NCBI GenBank assembly: GCA_028713395.1
Contig: JAQTOJ010000127.1
Location: 1 to 5,901, forward strand
Direction: 5' to 3'
DNA length: 5,901 bases
From: Dehalococcoidales bacterium
GTDB taxonomy: Bacteria > Chloroflexota > Dehalococcoidia > Dehalococcoidales > Fen-1064
The number at the start of each line of letters is the position of its first letter. The stretch's first letter is position 1. The notes under the pieces are model-generated. The model had not been told where the DNA came from. It made no database searches and worked only from the letters and a program-made list of their open reading frames with translations. A program made the position numbers and the translations under genes. Below are positions 1-4,702 of the stretch, in pieces.

Positions 1-2
1 TC

Positions 3-425
3 AATATGGCGGCCCCCACGGCGGACTACATCGAAAAGATCATGGAAGGGGCGCAGCACGAGCCGGACAGCCTGAATACTCCCCGTATTTCGGGCGTGGT
101 GACGTTCTACAACAATGCCCCGGTACAGTTCGTTTGCATCAAACGCAAAGATATTCCCGCCAAAGCATTCGCCGCAAAAGCAGAAAAAGGCACGCTCACC
201 GGCATTGCCACCTATAACGGCGATATCGAAAACCCCACCCCGTTCACCGGGTTGAATGCGCTGCCGCAGATCAAATTCAGCGGCAAAGACGCCAAGGAAC
301 TGGCGGAGTACCTGTATAAAATCTCCGAGGTCAGTTATAAAGGCGATGACATCAGAGTGTGTGCGGTGGGCGGTATTTACGCCGATAAGAAATGGCAGAT
401 CGCCCATGTCAACCGGCACCAATAA
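3..425 (+). CDS. Hypothetical protein, probably 5'-truncated by the window edge
   Basis: I do not recognise this protein. The reading frame is open from the first complete codon in the window (Asn at 3-5). An ATG lies at 6-8, but no ribosome binding site can be seen because only five bases precede it, so the true start may be upstream. From that ATG the product has 139 residues. It looks soluble, with no signal peptide or membrane segment, and alternates short hydrophobic strands (SGVVTFYN, VQFVCIKR, IRVCAVGGIYA) with charged helices (DAKELAEYLYKISEV), as in a small alpha/beta domain. It has only two cysteines and no recognisable catalytic motif. The TAA stop at 423-425 coincides with the first base of a 19-bp hairpin repeat array. 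It is codirectional with the two HAD genes downstream but separated from them by 188 bp. I assign no function. Confidence 0.75.
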   Translation, partial: NMAAPTADYIEKIMEGAQHEPDSLNTPRISGVVTFYNNAPVQFVCIKRKDIPAKAFAAKAEKGTLTGIATYNGDIENPTPFTGLNALPQIKFSGKDAKELAEYLYKISEVSYKGDDIRVCAVGGIYADKKWQIAHVNRHQ

Positions 426-474
426 ACAGCAACCAAGTTGCTGAACAGCAGGCAAGTTACTGAATGGCAACCGA
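425..474. repeat. 19-bp hairpin repeat array, copy A
   Basis: Two adjacent 19-bp units, AACAGCAACCAAGTTGCTG (425-443) and AACAGCAGGCAAGTTACTG (444-462), are followed by a decayed partial unit (463-474, AATGGCAACCGA). The first unit contains a perfect 6-bp inverted repeat, CAGCAA/TTGCTG, around the loop CCAAG. The array starts on the last base of the preceding stop codon. Related units recur at 1292-1329. The function is unknown. It could be a REP-like palindromic element or act as an RNA 3'-end stabiliser. There is no adjacent T-run, so it is not a standard intrinsic terminator. Confidence 0.75.
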
Positions 475-491
475 TATTAGTCCGTCCTTTT

Positions 492-538
492 TCCCCTGGG
501 GGTTTATACTTGAGCGAAGTCGAAAGCAGAGCAGGGGA
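492..538. repeat. Dispersed-type repeat with TGAGCGAAGTCGAAAG core inside an inverted repeat
   Basis: The sequence TGAGCGAAGTCGAAAG at 511-526 matches, from memory, a short motif scattered between genes in many bacterial genomes, including Chloroflexota. It is enclosed by a perfect 7-bp inverted repeat, TCCCCTG (492-498) and CAGGGGA (532-538). Internally, ACTT (508-511) and AAGT (517-520) can pair. No protein is encoded here. The link to a dispersed family is recalled, not searched. Confidence 0.5.
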
Positions 539-544
539 GAACGA

Positions 545-568
545 GGGTAAAATATTTACTATTTACCC
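545..568. repeat. AT-rich inverted repeat GGGTAAA...TTTACCC
   Basis: A perfect 7-bp inverted repeat pairs GGGTAAA (545-551) with TTTACCC (562-568). A nested GTAAA-ATA-TTTAC palindrome at 547-559 offers an alternative pairing. It lies 45 bp upstream of the first HAD gene. It could be an operator-like site or part of the mosaic of repeats in this gap. No convincing -35/-10 pair accompanies it. Confidence 0.4.
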
Positions 569-613
569 CTCACCTCAATCCTCTCCCACAAGAGGAGAGG
601 AGGAGTGTAATAA
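569..613. repeat. CTC-rich hairpin repeat, copy A, overlapping the SD of the first HAD gene
   Basis: CCTCTCC (580-586) and GGAGAGG (594-600) form a perfect 7-bp stem around the loop CACAAGA. The segment resembles, from memory, the CTCACC...CTCTCCCACA...GGAGAGG class of dispersed bacterial repeats. A diverged copy (roughly 70% by hand alignment) lies at 1350-1395. The right arm runs directly into the Shine-Dalgarno sequence of the next gene. Confidence 0.6.
598..605 (+). promoter_or_regulatory. Ribosome binding site of first HAD gene, partly in a hairpin arm
   Basis: AGGAGGAG at 598-605 lies 8 nt before the ATG at 614 and is a strong Shine-Dalgarno sequence. Its first three bases belong to the right arm of the CCTCTCC/GGAGAGG hairpin (580-600), so folding of the mRNA would partly mask it. 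Confidence 0.7.
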
Positions 614-1330
614 ATGAGGTATCAAGCGGTAATCTTCGATCTCTTCGGTACTCTGGTGAATACCTGGTCGGGCAAGGCGTGCGATCAGGTGCTGGAGGAA
701 GTGGCGCACGTACTCAACGCCCCGGTAGATGGCACCAAACAACAATGGTTCTCCGTCTTGAATTGGCTGACTTCGGAGCATACAGATTACACGGAAAAGA
801 GGGTGAAAATCCTTTGCGATAATCTGGGAGTAGCTCCCTCCCCAAGTCAATTGCACAAAGCCACCCAAATCTGGCTGGATTTTGTACTAGACGCTTTAAA
901 ACCACGGTCTGACACCCTGGCAACATTACATAGTTTGAAAGCCAACCACAAAATAGGGGTCATCAGCGATTGCGCCGGGGACATACCGGAGTTATGGCCG
1001 CGCACGCAATTTCCCGTTTTATTCGATACGGTGGTGTTTTCCTGTGTCGCCGGATTAAAAAAGCCGGACCCACAAATTTACGCACTCGCCACGACGCAAC
1101 TCGGTGTTCAGCCGCAACATTGTTTATTCATCGGGGACGGCGGCAGCCACGAACTGACCGGCGCGACCAAATACGGCATGAAAGCGGTGAAAATCGCCGT
1201 GCCGGGTGAAGACGCAGAAGACGCCCGGGCGATCCAACGTGAAGACTGGCCGCACACCATTTCGTCGTTATCTGAAGTTCTGGCGATGGTGAACAGCAGG
1301 CAAGCTGCTGAACAGCAACCAATCTGCTGA
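614..1330 (+). CDS. HAD-superfamily hydrolase (first of a tandem pair)
   Basis: This 238-residue protein has all four HAD motifs: I at 8-15 (FDLFGTLV, predicted nucleophile Asp9), II Ser118, III Lys150 in GLKKPDP, and IV IGDGGSHE with Asp175 and Glu180. A helical cap of the C1 type lies between motifs I and II. The second Asp of the usual DxD, the general acid/base of HAD phosphatases, is Phe11, and the usual distal Asp of motif IV is Glu180. L-2-haloacid dehalogenases also lack the second Asp. However, the Arg that follows a cap Trp in those enzymes appears here as Phe46, and their motif IV SSNxxD is absent, so dehalogenase activity is not supported. Substrate unknown, cytoplasmic. The ATG is set by the SD at 598-605. 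The last 12 residues are encoded inside a 19-bp repeat array and have no counterpart in the paralog downstream, which is about 40% identical. Confidence 0.9.
   Translation: MRYQAVIFDLFGTLVNTWSGKACDQVLEEVAHVLNAPVDGTKQQWFSVLNWLTSEHTDYTEKRVKILCDNLGVAPSPSQLHKATQIWLDFVLDALKPRSDTLATLHSLKANHKIGVISDCAGDIPELWPRTQFPVLFDTVVFSCVAGLKKPDPQIYALATTQLGVQPQHCLFIGDGGSHELTGATKYGMKAVKIAVPGEDAEDARAIQREDWPHTISSLSEVLAMVNSRQAAEQQPIC
1292..1329. repeat. 19-bp hairpin repeat array, copy B, inside the 3' end of the first HAD gene
   Basis: Two adjacent units, AACAGCAGGCAAGCTGCTG (1292-1310) and AACAGCAACCAATCTGCTG (1311-1329), match the units at 425-462. The first has a perfect 6-bp stem, CAGCAG/CTGCTG, around GCAAG. 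Compared with CAGCAA/TTGCTG in copy A, both arms have changed together, so pairing is kept. The second unit keeps a 5-bp CAGCA/TGCTG stem. The TGA formed where the last unit ends (1328-1330) is the stop codon of the HAD gene. Confidence 0.8.
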
Positions 1331-1349
1331 ATAAAGTACTTTTTTTATC

Positions 1350-1395
1350 CTTCACCTTAGTCTTTTTCCACAGGGAAGAGAAGGCATGGAATAAT
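1350..1395. repeat. CTC-rich hairpin repeat, copy B
   Basis: This segment aligns with 569-613 at about 70% identity by hand, with mostly transition differences and one gap. The core keeps an arm-loop-arm form, with CTTTTTCC (1362-1369) facing GGGAAGAG (1373-1380) and one G-U pair tolerated. It follows a 19-bp array, as copy A does, so both gaps share the order array then CTC repeat. A run of seven T at 1340-1346 precedes it, after the palindrome AAAGTACTTT. That could assist termination of the first HAD transcript, but the hairpin-to-T spacing is poor. Confidence 0.5.
1367..1395 (+). promoter_or_regulatory. Possible promoter for second HAD gene
   Basis: TCCACA (1367-1372, 4 of 6 to the -35 consensus) and AATAAT (1390-1395, 5 of 6 to the -10 consensus) are separated by 17 bp, and TGG precedes the -10 as in extended -10 promoters. 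It would give a leader of about 80 nt. Both elements lie within the CTC-rich repeat copy, so this is tentative. Confidence 0.3.
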
Positions 1396-1421
1396 TACTC
1401 CTAAGCTAAAGACCCCGGTAA

Positions 1422-1474
1422 CCTTTTAATAAAAAGGGAGATCGCCACGTCCTTTCAGTCCTCGCGATGGAGGG
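1422..1474. repeat. Dispersed-type repeat (AGATCGCCACGTC...CCTCGCGATGG) before the second HAD gene
   Basis: CCTTTT (1422-1427) and AAAAGG (1432-1437) form a 6-bp stem, followed by ATCGC (1441-1445) and GCGAT (1464-1468) as a second stem. The text around the second stem resembles, from memory, a widespread intergenic repeat of the form GAGATTGCCACGTCGCTTCG...CTCGCAATGA. The right end merges with GGAGGG at 1469-1474, the ribosome binding site of the next gene. The family assignment is recalled, not searched. Confidence 0.5.
1469..1474 (+). promoter_or_regulatory. Ribosome binding site selecting a TTG start
   Basis: GGAGGG lies 9 nt before the TTG at 1484-1486. The strength and spacing of this site, and the match of the translation from this TTG (MKYKAVIFDLFGTLV) to the N-terminus of the upstream paralog, decide the start. 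Confidence 0.75.
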
Positions 1475-1483
1475 AACAGTGAA

Positions 1484-2176
1484 TTGAAATACAAAGCTGT
1501 CATCTTCGATCTTTTTGGAACACTGGTGAAAATATATTCCCGTCAGGAATATAAAGACGGTTTGGCAAAAATGGCGGCGGCTTTGGACATTCCCTTCAGT
1601 GATTTCCAGCGGTTGTGGTTGGAAACCGACCATTTACGCGGCACCGGCAAGATTTCGACGCTCGAATTGATAGTAAAAGAAATATGCCCGAGGTTGGGCG
1701 CCGCACCCCGGAGCGAACAAGTGCAAGCTGCCTGTCAGGTACGTAACAATTATGTTTTGTTTCAATTGATTCCCCGGGAAGACGCGCTGCCCACGTTAAA
1801 GAGCCTGAAATCCGGAGGTCATAAGCTGGGGTTGCTCAGTAATTGTTCTACCGAAGTCCCGACCTTGTGGGGGCACACGCCCTTTGCCGGTATCTTCGAT
1901 GCGCCGGTCTTTTCCAGCGCCGTCGGATTCAGAAAACCCGATCCGCGAATCTACGAAATCGCGCTGGAACGGTTAAAAGTAATGGCGCGAGAGTGTTTGT
2001 TCGTGGCCGATGGCGACGGCGGCGAACTGGCGGCCGCGCAAAGCATGGGGATGACCTCTGTGATACTGCATATCCCGGAGGAAAATGGCGCTGATTCGCT
2101 CCGGCTCGATAAAGAAGACTGGCATGGAGATGCGATTTCATCACTGAGTGAAGTGCTGACGCTGGTCGAAAACTGA
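1484..2176 (+). CDS. HAD-superfamily hydrolase (second of a tandem pair)
   Basis: This 230-residue cytoplasmic protein starts at TTG with GGAGGG 9 nt upstream. It carries motif I FDLFGTLV (Asp9 nucleophile, Phe11 where phosphatases have the acid/base Asp), motif II Ser119-Asn120, motif III Lys151 in GFRKPDP, and motif IV VADGDGGE (Asp176, Glu181). Motif IV has Ala before the Asp instead of the usual Gly. Like its upstream paralog it ends in a conserved tail, EDW...ISSLSEVL, which suggests a distinct subfamily. The cap residue after Trp45 is Leu, not the Arg of L-2-haloacid dehalogenases. A phosphatase-like hydrolase of unknown substrate is the safest call, and weak or altered catalysis is possible given the motif changes. 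No repeat array follows this copy; the protein simply ends LTLVEN. Confidence 0.9.
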   Translation: MKYKAVIFDLFGTLVKIYSRQEYKDGLAKMAAALDIPFSDFQRLWLETDHLRGTGKISTLELIVKEICPRLGAAPRSEQVQAACQVRNNYVLFQLIPREDALPTLKSLKSGGHKLGLLSNCSTEVPTLWGHTPFAGIFDAPVFSSAVGFRKPDPRIYEIALERLKVMARECLFVADGDGGELAAAQSMGMTSVILHIPEENGADSLRLDKEDWHGDAISSLSEVLTLVEN

Positions 2177-2203
2177 TCATTCGTCCGGGAATTATGCGGG
2201 ACA

Positions 2204-2232
2204 TTATCTGCGGTCATCCGTTGTGGTATATT
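2204..2232 (+). promoter_or_regulatory. Possible extended -10 promoter for the tRNA nucleotidyltransferase gene
   Basis: TATATT (2227-2232) is preceded by TGG (2224-2226), an extended -10 arrangement. TTATCT (2204-2209, 3 of 6 to the -35 consensus) lies 17 bp upstream. Initiation near 2239 would leave a leader of about 24 nt. The rest of the 86-bp gap shows only a weak GTCC...GGAC inverted repeat (2183-2202). Confidence 0.4.
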
Positions 2233-2262
2233 GTTATCAAAATGGCGTATATGGGTTGACCG

Positions 2263-3246
2263 ATGAATCTGGCCGGTAAAATAAAGCAGGCGTTCCCGCC
2301 CGAAACAGTCGCCTTAATGGGGCAGGCGGCGGACATTGCCGATGCCCAGAAACAGGATATCTACCTGGTGGGCGGGGCAGTGCGCGATTTGCTGCTGGGG
2401 TTACCGATCGACGACATCGATATCACGGTGAACGGCAGCGCCATCGACCTGGCGCAAAAGCTGGCATTAGTCAACGGCGGTAAACTAGTCATACATCCGC
2501 TCTTCAACACAGCCACGCTAAAAACCGCTGACGCGACGATGGACTTTGCCATGCTCCGGACGGAGACCTATGCCAAACCGGGGGCTTTGCCGGCGGTGAC
2601 GCCGGGGACACTGGAAGCCGACCTTTTGCGGCGTGATTTCACCATCAATGCCATGGCAATAGGGCTGAACAAAAATAATTACGGGCAGCTTGTGGACCTG
2701 TACGATGGTAAACAAGACCTCGATAATGGGTTGATACGGGTCTTGCATGAGAACAGTTTTATTGATGACGCCACGCGCATCTGGCGGGCGCTGCGTTATG
2801 AAATCCGGTTGGGGTTCCGGATAGAGCACCAGACCAGAAGTTTGATGAAACGGGACGCGCGGATGTTGCCAACGGTGGGCGGCTTCCGTTTGCGTCATGA
2901 ACTGGAGCTGGTTTTACAGGAAAAGGAGCCGGAAAAAATACTGACGCATGCGCTGACCTACAACGCGCTGCACTACCTGCATCCGGCGCTACAGGTAGAT
3001 CACCGGCTGACTACGATGTACCGGAAATTGAGAGAGATCAACAAACCGCATCCCGTACCGGCGGATATTTACCTGGCGCTGCTATTTTATCCTCTCCAGC
3101 CCGAAGCGTTGGCCGAAGCCATCAAATACCTGCGTTTTACCAAGACTCAGATAGCGACTATACAACAATGCCGCCAACTGAAACTGGATGGCGCCGACCC
3201 ATCCGGAGCCTACGGCGAACTGAGCCGGCTGATGAAGGAAAACTGA
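2263..3246 (+). CDS. Class II tRNA nucleotidyltransferase / poly(A) polymerase family protein, short form
   Basis: This family adds CCA to tRNA 3' ends, or poly(A) to RNA, using CTP/ATP without a nucleic-acid template. The 327-residue product shows GGAVRD (37-42) and the metal-binding DID (Asp51, Asp53), then DFAMLR (94-99), RRDFTINAMA (123-132), DDATR (168-172), equivalent to the base-selecting EDxxR with Asp169 and Arg172, and RLRHELELVL (209-218) in the neck. These cover the head and neck domains. Bacterial class II enzymes usually have about 400 or more residues, so much of the body/tail region seems to be missing here. The stop is 2 bp from the convergent rubrerythrin stop, so no hidden extension fits. 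No strong Shine-Dalgarno precedes the ATG (only GGG at 2253-2255). I favour tRNA maturation over poly(A) addition but cannot separate them. A gene symbol such as cca would be over-precise. Confidence 0.88.
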   Translation: MNLAGKIKQAFPPETVALMGQAADIADAQKQDIYLVGGAVRDLLLGLPIDDIDITVNGSAIDLAQKLALVNGGKLVIHPLFNTATLKTADATMDFAMLRTETYAKPGALPAVTPGTLEADLLRRDFTINAMAIGLNKNNYGQLVDLYDGKQDLDNGLIRVLHENSFIDDATRIWRALRYEIRLGFRIEHQTRSLMKRDARMLPTVGGFRLRHELELVLQEKEPEKILTHALTYNALHYLHPALQVDHRLTTMYRKLREINKPHPVPADIYLALLFYPLQPEALAEAIKYLRFTKTQIATIQQCRQLKLDGADPSGAYGELSRLMKEN

Positions 3247-3248
3247 AG

Positions 3249-3755
3249 CTATTCGATTTTCTTGAATTTGCTGCCGGCCGTGCCGCAGATAGGGCAGACA
3301 TCCGGGGCTTCGCCAGCCACGGTATTGCCGCACAACGGACAGACATAATAGGGCTCGTTTTTTACCGGCTGCTTGGCTTTGATGGCTTTGAGCATATCCT
3401 GGAAGAGGTTGTAATGGATTTCCTCCACTTCATTCGCCCATTCGAAGGATTTCTGAGCTTTGGCGGCCTCGTCTTCGATGGCGGTTTGAATGAAACCGGG
3501 GTACATCCGGGTGAATTCCAGGTGCTCCCCGATGATCCCGGCGGACAGATTATCCGTGGTAGAACCGACCCCTGTCATGGCATTGAAGTGGTTGGAGGCG
3601 TGTACCGTTTCCGCTTCCGCGGCTGCCCGGAATAATCTGGCAACCTGCGGTAAACCTTCTTTTTCCGCTTTCTGCGCAAAGAAGATATAACGGCGGTTGG
3701 CCTGGCTTTCACCGGCAAAGGCTTCTCTTAAGTTGGCTTCGGTTTTTTCACTCAT
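3249..3755 (-). CDS. Rubrerythrin
   Basis: Rubrerythrin is a cytoplasmic peroxidase of anaerobes that reduces hydrogen peroxide with electrons supplied through a rubredoxin-like site. The 168-residue protein has an N-terminal four-helix ferritin-like diiron domain with the expected ligands Glu16, Glu49xxHis52, Glu77, Glu80 (in GEHLEFTRMYP) and Glu111xxHis114. A C-terminal rubredoxin-like domain has Cys139xxCys142 and Cys154xxCys157 for one [Fe(SCys)4] centre. All ligands are present. The start is the ATG at 3755-3753, with GGAGGGG (3761-3767) just upstream. A longer in-frame reading from the GTG at 3809 runs through the terminator and promoter and is rejected. It lies 86 bp downstream of ispE but seems to have its own promoter. 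It ends tail-to-tail with the tRNA nucleotidyltransferase gene. Confidence 0.96.
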   Translation of the reverse strand: MSEKTEANLREAFAGESQANRRYIFFAQKAEKEGLPQVARLFRAAAEAETVHASNHFNAMTGVGSTTDNLSAGIIGEHLEFTRMYPGFIQTAIEDEAAKAQKSFEWANEVEEIHYNLFQDMLKAIKAKQPVKNEPYYVCPLCGNTVAGEAPDVCPICGTAGSKFKKIE

Positions 3756-3788
3756 CTTTTCCCCTCCAGGAATTTCTTGATTTTCGTC

Positions 3789-3817
3789 ATTATAACTGTA
3801 AAAAGTCACCGTTGCCA
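3789..3817 (-). promoter_or_regulatory. Probable rubrerythrin promoter
   Basis: On the minus strand a perfect TATAAT (3794-3789) is preceded by exactly 17 bp and TGGCAA (3817-3812), a weak 3-of-6 -35. Predicted initiation near 3781 gives a 5' leader of about 25 nt that carries the SD GGAGGGG. The -35 lies in the loop of the preceding terminator hairpin. Confidence 0.6.
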
Positions 3818-3823
3818 GTGACT
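3800..3823 (-). terminator. Intrinsic terminator after ispE
   Basis: On the minus strand AGTCAC (3823-3818), an 8-nt loop and GTGACT (3809-3804) form a perfect 6-bp stem followed directly by a run of T (complement of 3800-3804). It starts 18 bp after the ispE stop and so would end the patatin-rsmA-ispE transcript. The short stem suggests that it leaks. Confidence 0.6.
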
Positions 3824-3841
3824 CAGGTTACAACAATGCGG

Positions 3842-4702
3842 TCAGTCCAGTGATTCGGGGCGGGTTTCGGTGAGGTAGGCTTCCATCCCTTGATTGCTCA
3901 GCCGCATAAAGAGGTCGTCGGCCTGTTTGCGGTCTTGCAGCACGGTGAACAGAGAAGGCCCCGCGCCGGCCAGGTGGACGTGCGGCGCGCCGGTTCTCAG
4001 GATGTGCTCCCGGTAGATCGCCAGCTCGTTGTTCCCGGCAAAGGAGATGTTTTCAAAGGCGTTATACAACAACGAATCATCGAATGCCTGTTTGGAACCG
4101 ATGGCGGCGACCATTTTGGCGGAGATGGCGCCATCGGTGTAATGCGCCGGCTGGATTTTGGCATAGGCATTTTTGGTTTTGTCCGGCTTTTTCAAAGCAG
4201 TTGGCGTGACGATCAAAACCCAGCGGTGGGTCACCGCGAACAAAGAAGAGATCTTTTCACCGCGGCCTTCCATGAGGCAGGTGCCGCCGTAAATAAAGAA
4301 CGGCACGTCTGAACCGAGTTCCGCCGCCATCGTCGCCAATTCGCGTTTTGTGAAGCGCAGTTTCCAATGTTGGTTCAAGCCCATCAATACCACGGCGGCA
4401 TCGCTGCTATCGCCGCCGAGTCCAGCCATCAGGGGAATGCGTTTTTCCAAACCGATGCTCACACCGCCGTCATAGCCGGTTTTTTGCATCAATAGCGTGA
4501 CGGCTTTGCTGACCAGGCTTTTTTCCGCGTACCAATCAGCGGTATTGCAGTGGTAAACGATTTCGTTATCTTCCTCAAAAGTCAGCGTATCGCAAAGGCT
4601 CACCGTCTGGATGACGCTTTTCAATTCGTGGAAGCCGTCATCACGTTTGCCCAATATCTCAAGAGTCAAGTTCAGTTTAGCGGGCGCCTGCATTTTGATC
4701 AT
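3842..4702 (-). CDS. ispE: 4-diphosphocytidyl-2-C-methyl-D-erythritol kinase
   Basis: IspE phosphorylates the 2-hydroxyl of 4-(CDP)-2-C-methyl-D-erythritol with ATP, the fourth step of the MEP pathway to IPP and DMAPP. It is a cytoplasmic GHMP-family kinase. The 286-residue protein has a normal length and shows motif 1 PAKLNL (7-12, Lys9), the ATP-binding glycine loop GLGGDSSDAA (94-103, with Asp replacing the third Gly of the usual GLGGGSS), the catalytic Asp132 in GSDVPFF, and motif 3 LAGAGPS (244-250). The ATG at 4702 overlaps the rsmA stop as ATGA, with AGGAG (4719-4715) 12 nt upstream. A Met at residue 4 is a poorer start because it would lie too far from this SD. The overlap implies translational coupling to rsmA. 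A terminator follows at once. Confidence 0.96.
   Translation of the reverse strand: MIKMQAPAKLNLTLEILGKRDDGFHELKSVIQTVSLCDTLTFEEDNEIVYHCNTADWYAEKSLVSKAVTLLMQKTGYDGGVSIGLEKRIPLMAGLGGDSSDAAVVLMGLNQHWKLRFTKRELATMAAELGSDVPFFIYGGTCLMEGRGEKISSLFAVTHRWVLIVTPTALKKPDKTKNAYAKIQPAHYTDGAISAKMVAAIGSKQAFDDSLLYNAFENISFAGNNELAIYREHILRTGAPHVHLAGAGPSLFTVLQDRKQADDLFMRLSNQGMEAYLTETRPESLD

Noticed and set aside
425..1329. CRISPR-like array
   Set aside because: Units are directly adjacent with no spacers, there are only two or three per site, and no cas gene is present.
1333..1346. Intrinsic terminator AAAGTACTTT plus T-run after the first HAD gene
   Set aside because: The palindrome has no loop, and the nearest real hairpin (1313-1329) is about 10 nt from the T-run; at best a weak terminator.
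1467..1487. Six-codon frame ATGGAGGGAACAGTGAATTGA ending across the TTG start
   Set aside because: It has no SD of its own, and its ATG lies in the repeat arm and its second codon is part of the SD of the HAD gene; more likely chance.
614..2176. Haloacid dehalogenase function for the HAD pair
   Set aside because: Lack of the second Asp in motif I fits, but the cap Arg and the SSNxxD motif IV of L-2-haloacid dehalogenases are not seen.
2242..2259. Five-codon frame just before the tRNA nucleotidyltransferase start
   Set aside because: Too short, no SD and no attenuator-like structure; a leaderless leader peptide cannot be excluded but is unsupported.
2518..2898. 126-codon open frame on the minus strand inside the tRNA nucleotidyltransferase gene
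   Set aside because: Shadow of the coding strand: the plus-strand frame carries the family motifs and this one has none.
3168..3635. 155-codon open frame on the plus strand antisense to rubrerythrin
   Set aside because: It covers the end of one recognised gene and most of another, and has no family motif or SD.
3756..3809. Longer rubrerythrin reading starting at GTG 3809 (18 extra residues)
   Set aside because: That start lies within the terminator stem, the extension spans the TATAAT box, and a strong SD sits just before the ATG at 3755, where family similarity begins.
3890..4312. 140-codon open frame antisense to ispE
   Set aside because: ispE motifs and the operon overlap establish the minus strand as coding.
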